This document shows positions 58,125 to 64,000 of a stretch of DNA of 64,000 nt, piece after piece (within the stretch, counting starts at the first letter, position 1; every line of letters begins with the position of its first letter). The notes below the pieces were generated by a model. That model searched no databases. It worked only from the letters and a program-made list of their open reading frames with translations, and was not told where the DNA came from. The translations under genes and the position numbers were made by a program. Origin of the DNA: Pseudopithomyces maydicus (lineage: Eukaryota > Ascomycota > Dothideomycetes > Pleosporales > Didymosphaeriaceae); assembly GCA_026873275.1 (NCBI GenBank), contig JANTUC010000003.1:2108001-2172000 (forward strand), in the 5' to 3' direction.

Positions 58125-58812
58125 ATGCGTTTCCTCCACGCTTTTGCTTTTCTCTATGTCTCTACTTCTGTTGCCAGGGTACTGGAGGGAAGACAAGACC
58201 CAGTAGAATGCAGTCTGAATGAAGCATCATCAACAGAGACTTCGTCTACAACGGATACTTTGACGAGCCTTTCATCCACGTCCTCGATCTCATCAACATT
58301 CACGAGTAGCCTAGATACGACATGCACGACCACCTCTTCCATCTGTTCCGAAACTTCATCAGTGACCTCGACAAGCACCCAGAGCACATCTTCGACATCG
58401 TCGTCGTCGTCATCGTCGTCGTCGTCGTCATCGTCGATATCCTCCACTTCTACGACGTTTAGTAGCAGTGGAACTACTTCAACATCTTCAGCTTTACCCA
58501 GTTCGTCCAGCAGTACCAGTAGCGAATCGACGTCCTCTGCATCTCCCACGACTAGTAGCAGCAGCGAAACATCCTCTCCTTTATCTTCTGTTACAAGTAG
58601 TAGCAGTGGGACATCGTCTTCGTCGTCTTCGTCGTCTTCATTGACAAGCAGTGAACCATCTTCGTCCTTATCTTCAACGACGTTCACGAGTAGCAGCAGC
58701 ACAACGCTCTCATCGTCGTCAACATCAACATCAACACCGACATCGACATCAACATCGACGTCATCATCGACTTCATCTGCTTCTTCTTCATCTACTTCTC
58801 CTACTACTATTG

Positions 58813-58903
<91 letters not shown>

Positions 58904-59720
58904 CTCCGCCTCCGCCTCCGCCTCCTCCTCCTCCTCCTCCTCCTCTTCTTCTTCTTCTTCTTCTTCTTCGACAACTACCACTGCTACTGCTTCTACTACA
59001 GACATCAGCACCAGTAGCAATACAGCTTCACGGTCATCTACAGCCAGTAGCACCAGCGATACTTTGTCCTTGTCGACTACTTCAACGACCACGACGAGTG
59101 CTGGCTCCACGCCGACCTCGTGCGGGCAATTCGGGTTTGGGCTTTGCAATGGTAAGTTTTGTGGCTAGGCGGAGATGATGAAGGGATCCATGGTAATGTC
59201 GTGTACAGGTCAGTGCAAAGATTTCATCTTCGACTCGGAAAACTGCGGTGGGTGCGGCAACAATTGCAACGACAAGACGCAGCACCCAGGAGCGACGCGA
59301 GGGTATTGTGCAAACCAAGAGTGCGTGCTCGAGGCTTGCGATGGCACGTGCAATACGACGCGCAGCTGCAACGGACAGGCCAGCACGGACACGGTCAGTT
59401 GCACGTGCGCGCAGATAAGCCCGGATGCCAACGGCGGGACGATCTGCTTCAACAAAGTTGCGGCGGGCTTGTGCGAAGACACGGAGGCGTTCCCCAGGTG
59501 CACGCGCACGTATGCGAGCGGAGCCAACGGCGGGTGCTTGGACAAGGCTGGGACGGTGTGCGTGCTCACGGCGTGCACGGGGGCGAATTCGACAGAGTGC
59601 GATGGGTTTGGGCGATGTGTGAGCAGCGCGGGGTGTGAGGCGACGGGCAATCTGGGGTTGGGGCGCACGCTGGTGTTCGAGCGTGCCGGGGACAGGATGG
59701 TGGAGGTTGGGGTGCTCTGA
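58125..59720 (+). CDS. Secreted mucin-like Ser/Thr-rich protein, Cys-rich C-terminus
   Basis: A probable extracellular or cell-wall glycoprotein of 512 residues from exons 58125-59151 and 59209-59720 (57-nt intron, donor GTAAGT, acceptor TACAG). The first 20 residues (MRFLHAFAFLYVSTSVARVL) form a signal peptide. Residues about 30-330 are almost entirely Ser and Thr, dense O-mannosylation substrate, including runs encoded by TCG, ACT, TCC and TCT codon arrays. The C-terminal 170 residues are compact and Cys-rich: CNGQCKDFIFDSENCGGCGN, then NQECVLEACDGTCN and AGTVCVLTACTGANSTECDG. The regular Cys spacing implies several disulphides; the first part resembles a small Cys-rich binding module. The C-terminus ends RMVEVGVL with no clear GPI signal. 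An adhesin, matrix or effector-like role is possible but not shown. No orthologue is recognised. Confidence 0.82.
58815..58901 (+). repeat. In-frame (ACT)29 microsatellite
   Basis: Twenty-nine uninterrupted ACT codons encode a poly-Thr run in the mucin domain. TCC/TCT poly-Ser arrays follow to about 58970. Confidence 0.95.
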
Positions 59721-59822
59721 GCGGGAGAGGAGGGGAGGGGAGGGAAGGGAGGGGAGGGAGGGGAGGAAGGAGAAAGGGGAGAGAGGAAGGAAGGGGCGGA
59801 GAAGGAGGAGAGGGCGGAGTTG
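59721..59822 (+). repeat. Polypurine G/A tract, about 100 bp
   Basis: Almost pure purine on the plus strand, with many GGGAGGGG-type blocks directly after the stop codon of the mucin-like gene. Confidence 0.85.
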
Positions 59823-59930
59823 AGTGGAGTCGAGTTGAGCAGCCTTTCCATTTCATGCATGCCTTGAACCATATCGTGTACGGTTTCGCTTGGGATGATG
59901 GGGTGGTGGGCTGGGCTGGGCAAGGGAGGG

Positions 59931-59984
59931 ACAGCACATGACAGCACAGGACAGCACAGGACAGCACAGGACAGCACAGGACAG
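59931..59984 (+). repeat. 10-bp ACAGCACAGG tandem repeat
   Basis: About five units of ACAGCACAGG, the first with CATG in place of CAGG. Confidence 0.9.
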
Positions 59985-60382
59985 GGCTGCTAGCAGCTAC
60001 ACTACCTACAGTTACCTATGCTATGCATGCACAGAACACTGGCCATCCACGTGCGCAACGCCAAACACTGCGCCTTTCCGAGACGAGCTTCGTCGGTGAT
60101 GAGCTGGCACTGCACGCTGACCGTGTTCTCGGCCGCAGGCGGTTGGGGTTGAGGGTTCCCCGCTGCGGCAGGGCGTTGGAGCTTGGGTGGTGTTGGTTGC
60201 TACGGCGACGGGACGTGGTGCATGTTTACTCGGCTCAGTCGCATCGAGCAACGGCCTCTGTTCTATAATGCCCGGCCGCCTTCTCCCACAATCTATAATG
60301 CGCTGCCACGGCCCATAGCACTCGCCGCAGACGTCCCCCGGTCCTGCTTCCTCTGCCGCCCTCGACTGCCTCCGCCCTCGAC

Positions 60383-63019
60383 ATGGCGACGCCGGCGCCC
60401 GCGGGTCATCGCCGCAACAAGTCGTCGGTGCTCAAGTCGATTGTTCTGCCCGGCCACAGGCGCATGCAGTCGGACCTCGCTGCTCAACACGGCCAGTCCT
60501 ACGCTGCCCACGCCTTCGCCGGCCCTGCGCCGCTGCTGCCGCCCGACCATCCGCACGCCGCCCTCAAGCTGCTCGTCCCCGCCCCCCGCCTGCATCGCCC
60601 ACGCGCGAGCCCCGCCCCAAGAGCCTGCACAAGAAGACCCTCAGCTCCGTCTCGCTGCGGTCGTTGGGCCGCGATCGCGAGCGGGAGCGGGAGCGGGAGC
60701 GGGTCAAAGACGCAAAGTCGAGGGAGCCGAGCCGGACGCGCACCGAGGACATGGCCCAGAGCCCCACCAAGACCAAGTCCAAGGCCAACCTGCGCGGCTT
60801 CTTCTCCAAGGACAGGCAGGCCCACGATGTGCGGGAGACGCGGGAGACGCGGGACAAGGAGAACACGGCCCCGACCACACCCCCAGACCCCTACGCGCCG
60901 CTGCACACCCCCATCTGGGCCGAGTTCAGCTCCCAGCCGCTGCACCATGCGCCCACCGCCACAAAGGTGCCGCTGAACGACCAGCAGCCGCCCGCCCTCG
61001 ACGACGACGCTGCCTTGTACGCCTCCCACGACTACTCGCCGTCCAAGGGCCGCAACTTCTTCGACCACGGCCTGCCTTCGCTCCAGAAGAAGCCTCAGCC
61101 CAAAGAACGCCCCAAGTCGTTTCTCGAGACCTTGACCCGTAAGAGGGGTGACGCCCGAGCCCCGCTGGGTGAGTCCAAAGGAAACGGAGGGAGGCCCAAG
61201 TCGTCCAAAGGCCTTGCACCCCCTCCTCGGCCTCCAATGATCCGAGCCAGTACCGATTCCAGCCGGGAAACCATAGTTCCCAAGAAGGCGCCAGATGCAG
61301 AGAAAAGACAGAGCCGCGTCATGGCTGCAGTGGCTGCTTTCAATGGCAAGTCGAAGCAGTCTGAGAAGAACACATCATCTTCCTCGCCCACCAAGCTCGA
61401 TCCAAAGGTCGTCGATGCTGAGTTCGAAGCAGTCCTGGTGAGTCTTGTACATCTGACCTTGTTTCAAGCATGCTAACGCCGCCCAGGAATCGAGGCAAAT
61501 CCCCACCCACCAGCGAGCCCAAATGAGAACGTTGAAGCTGGAGGTAAAGGCAGATTTCGTCCGAACACACAAGCTGGACACGCCTCAGGCGTCCCGCAAG
61601 TCGTCCGCAGAGTCTGCCATGGGAGCCGCGTCTGCCAAGCAAGCTCCTTCGCGATCATCAAAATCACGGCACGGGTCAGCCGAAGAGGAGGACGTGTCGT
61701 CCAAGGATAGCAGACCAGGCAGCTCCAAGCGTGAACGCCCACGAAGCCGAACCTTCACCTTTAGCAAGGGTGGCTCTCCTTCGAAGAAACAGAAAGACGA
61801 CAAAGAATCTTCGAGAGTGGCTATGATCCCCAAGTCCCCCTCCACAAGATCATTGGCATCAAATTCATCGCAACGATCCGTCTCCAAAGGCTCCAAGACC
61901 GTCGCGCCAGCTGAGTTCATCAATTACCTCAAGAAGACACCCAAGCCGCAAGAGGTAGAAGTGGGCAAGCTTCACAAGCTTCGTCTCTTGTTACGGAACG
62001 AAACTGTCGATTGGGTCCACCAGTTTATTGTGGAAGGTGGCATGACTGAGCTCGTTGGTTTGCTTCACCGTATCATGGAAGTCGAATGGAGAGAGGACCA
62101 CGAGGACACATTGTTGCATGAGCTGCTGCGCTGCCTCAAGGGTCTATGCACCACGGACACAGCCCTGAAACAATTTACTGAGATCTCCACTACACTATTC
62201 CCCGCTCTGTTGGGAATGCTTTTCGACGAGGAACACAAAGGTCCAAGCGAGTTCACCACACGTGAACTCATCATCCAGATCATCTTCGCTCACGTCTCCA
62301 TGGCTCCAGAGTCCGAGCTCCATGCCCGCGCCACAGAACTCCTCAAGTACCTTAAAGATCCTGTCAGGGAGAAGGAGACTTCAACCGTTCCATTCATCCT
62401 GCAAATGCACCAGCCGCGTCCGTACCAGGTGTGGTGCAAGGAAATCACCAATGTGACGAAAGAGGTTTTCTGGATCTTCATCCATCACCTAAATGTCGTT
62501 CCCGTGCCGCAGGCAACGAGCGAGCCTCCGAAATCATACGCGAAAACGCATTTCCCGGGCCAGCGTGCCATCGTACCTGCTGCCCCTTATGTCGGGGGCG
62601 TAGAGTGGGATGCCACGAATTACGTCGCCACGCATCTCGATCTCCTTAACGGGATTATGGCCTCTTTACCCACAAGGGAAGCGCGCAATACATTCCGCTC
62701 CGAGCTCAAGGTCAGTGGATTCGAAAAGGTCATGGGCCATCTGAGGACGTGCAACCCAAAGTACTATGGCGCTGTGCACGACGCTGTCAAAGTGTGGGTT
62801 GGCGCCGCACTGGAAGACGGCTGGGAAGTGCGTGATGTTAGGATGGGTTCGCCAGATGGGAAGCCGGGTGTGGGCAGCCCTGTGAAGCAGAGCCCAAAGA
62901 AGAAGGCGGAGAAGGCGCCTATGATTGAGGTTCCGAAAGTGGAGATTGGTGGGGGCTTGGGACTGGGTTTCGAGAGAGAAATCTGCATTGGAGCAAAGAA
63001 GGACGATGACTGGATTTGA
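60383..63019 (+). CDS. Formin-type GBD/FH3-only Rho-binding protein (frame break)
   Basis: A predicted Rho-GTPase-binding regulator that has the armadillo-like GBD/FH3 region of diaphanous formins but no FH1 or FH2 actin module, as in fungal Rid1-type proteins. Exons 60383-61437 and 61487-63019 (49-nt intron) would give 862 residues. The N-terminus (MATPAPAGHRRNKSSVLKSI) is basic and Ser-rich. A disordered region follows with RERERERERVKDAKS and many SP sites. The GBD starts near DAEFEAVLESRQIPTHQRAQ and continues RTLKLEVKADFVRTHKL. The FH3-like helices include EFINYLKKTPKPQEVEVGKL and KLRLLLRNETVDWVHQFIVE. The C-terminus is a basic tail. The written sequence breaks frame at the C6 run 60582-60587; one added C gives a continuous protein. 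A role in polarity or septation is inferred only from the family. Confidence 0.85.
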
Positions 63020-63738
63020 ATGGGTCACTCTGCCCAAACGACTCGGCGGAAGCCTCATCCGGCGTCACTGCTGGATGGCACCACTCATATTGGCTTGTTG
63101 CGGATTTGGATACAGCTTCAACGGTCACACTTCTGGACGGGCACGAATCACTTGGATGCCGCCTTCTCCTCCATATTTACCTTCTCCAGCTCACACCGTT
63201 TGCTTACAGCATCATCTCACCATTTGGATATACAGGCGCTGTTGGGTAACAGGCGACGACCTTTTCTGGGTCCACATTGTTTCGGCGCATCGGTTGACGG
63301 TTTTCTTCGCCCCTTTCCCATCACTGCAGCATCACTTCATGTTGGCCCTTTGGCTGTAATGACACGACCTTTACGACCCTAACGGTGATTTGCATGTTGA
63401 GACCATGATGGAGGTTACGATTCTCTTCTCTACTTTGGTTGTATAGCAGCACATTTATACGGAGTTGGACGGTGGGGCGTTTTGAATCTAGTGGCATCCT
63501 TATTGTTATCTACTACTACTGCGTGCCTTAAAATGCATCGAGTACCGTGATGTGAACGGCATTGCACAAAGGAGGAGCATTCGAATCTGTGTCTAATAGA
63601 GAAGTTTGGGTATTTCCCGATACGCCGTTCAAGATGCAAACGCCGTCCCATGCAACCGATGACTACCTATTTACTATCCACCTTAGAAAATGTAGTATGT
63701 GCTAAGAAAAAAAGAGTCCGTTTCGCCATACAAAGAGT
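63020..63738. other. Convergent intergenic region, no gene seen
   Basis: Three-prime flanks of the GBD/FH3 gene and of the edge gene. Open frames are short and unremarkable. Confidence 0.6.
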
Positions 63739-64000
63739 TCACTTCTTCCTCCCTTTACCTTTTCTCCTTCCCTTCTCCTCCTTCTGACCTACTTCGACAT
63801 AGCCGCTTTGCATGTCGTCCTCGCCAATCAGTTCGTTTTGCTGCATCTCCTTGAGCTTCTCTTGCCCGCTGATGAAGAAGCTCAGGTCCCGATTCTGCTC
63901 TTCCAGGTCTGCCTTCTGTACCTCGACTTCTCTGACTTTTGTCTCGGCATCTTCCGCTTTCTTTTCGAGGTGCTTAATACGTTGCATCAGGCTCTCATTA
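63739..64000 (-). CDS. C-terminal part of ETP1/BRAP2-like protein (cut by window)
   Basis: The frame is open to the window edge, so only the last 87 codons or so are visible. The residues form a coiled coil, NESLMQRIKHLEKKAEDAET, then KADLEEQNRDLSFFISGQEK, then acidic residues and a very basic end (KEEKGRRKGKGRKK). The pattern NESL followed by a heptad coil and LSFFISGQEKL matches the C-terminus of fungal ETP1/BRAP2-type RING and UBP zinc-finger ubiquitin ligases, where the coil precedes a basic tail. The RING and zinc-finger domains would lie outside the window. The assignment rests only on this tail, so another coiled-coil protein remains possible. Confidence 0.6.
   Translation of the reverse strand, partial: NESLMQRIKHLEKKAEDAETKVREVEVQKADLEEQNRDLSFFISGQEKLKEMQQNELIGEDDMQSGYVEVGQKEEKGRRKGKGRKK

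Larger units (their letters stand above)
59721..60382. other. Intergenic with purine tract and tandem repeat
   Basis: Between the mucin-like gene and the GBD/FH3 gene. It begins with a polypurine tract and a 10-bp tandem repeat, then the GC-rich leader of the downstream gene. No further gene is supported. Confidence 0.6.

Noticed and set aside
58154..59149. A 331-codon acidic/valine-rich open frame opposite the mucin-like gene
   Set aside because: It is the mirror image of the trinucleotide Ser/Thr repeats and has no independent support.

Overview
The window is nuclear DNA of a filamentous ascomycete (Pezizomycotina). Protein similarity and gene style suggest Dothideomycetes, but the class is an inference. 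Genes are single transcription units on both strands. Introns are mostly 44-104 nt, with GTRNGT donors, CTAAC/CTGAC-type branch sites and CAG/TAG acceptors. Leaders are long, and the set mixes conserved eukaryotic housekeeping genes with fungal lineage-specific ones. I see no operons, integrated prokaryotic elements, CRISPR array, rRNA or tRNA.

Layout: 0-6 kb holds a 2EXR-like hypothetical gene, an AAAP amino-acid transporter and an MDR dehydrogenase (all minus). 6.5-17 kb holds a G-patch/RRM protein (plus), a small Thr-rich protein, GET3, an ISWI remodeller and an orphan kinase-like gene (minus). 17-21.9 kb is gene-poor. 22-31 kb holds a Pcl1/2-type cyclin (plus), a SET-domain lysine methyltransferase (minus) and a fungal-specific phospho-rich protein (plus). 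32.5-41 kb is a minus-strand block: membrane-anchored S10 carboxypeptidase, GT25 glycosyltransferase, a second 2EXR-like gene and cis-prenyltransferase RER2. 41-56.7 kb holds a CP-motif protein (plus), GINS subunit PSF3 (minus), proteasome activator BLM10 (plus), an ornithine-cyclodeaminase/mu-crystallin family protein (minus), ribosomal protein eL8 (minus) and GPI18 (plus). 58-64 kb holds a mucin-like secreted protein, a formin-type GBD/FH3-only protein (plus) and the C-terminal end of an ETP1/BRAP2-like protein cut by the window edge (minus).

The genes do not form one pathway. Themes recur: secretory-pathway work (GET3 tail-anchor insertion, RER2 dolichol synthesis, GPI18 GPI-anchor mannosylation, a membrane carboxypeptidase, GT25), chromatin and replication (ISWI, PSF3), and protein turnover or synthesis (BLM10, eL8, SET methyltransferase). 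RER2 makes the dolichol whose phosphate-mannose feeds GPI18, but their proximity looks incidental. Several neighbours are divergent pairs separated by 0.4-0.9 kb.

The most striking sequence-level observation is that five conserved genes each read correctly only if a mononucleotide run is one base longer than written. There are six sites: C6, C5, C5, T6, C4 and C6 on the plus strand. All are one base short and none is long, and restoring each base makes the spliced length divisible by three. This looks like systematic homopolymer undercalling rather than biology. I did not find a convincing previously undescribed multi-gene system. The best unusual single genes are the tailed carboxypeptidase with an ATG-only first exon, the Cys-Pro motif protein, the repeat-bearing orphan kinase and the (ACT)29-encoded mucin.
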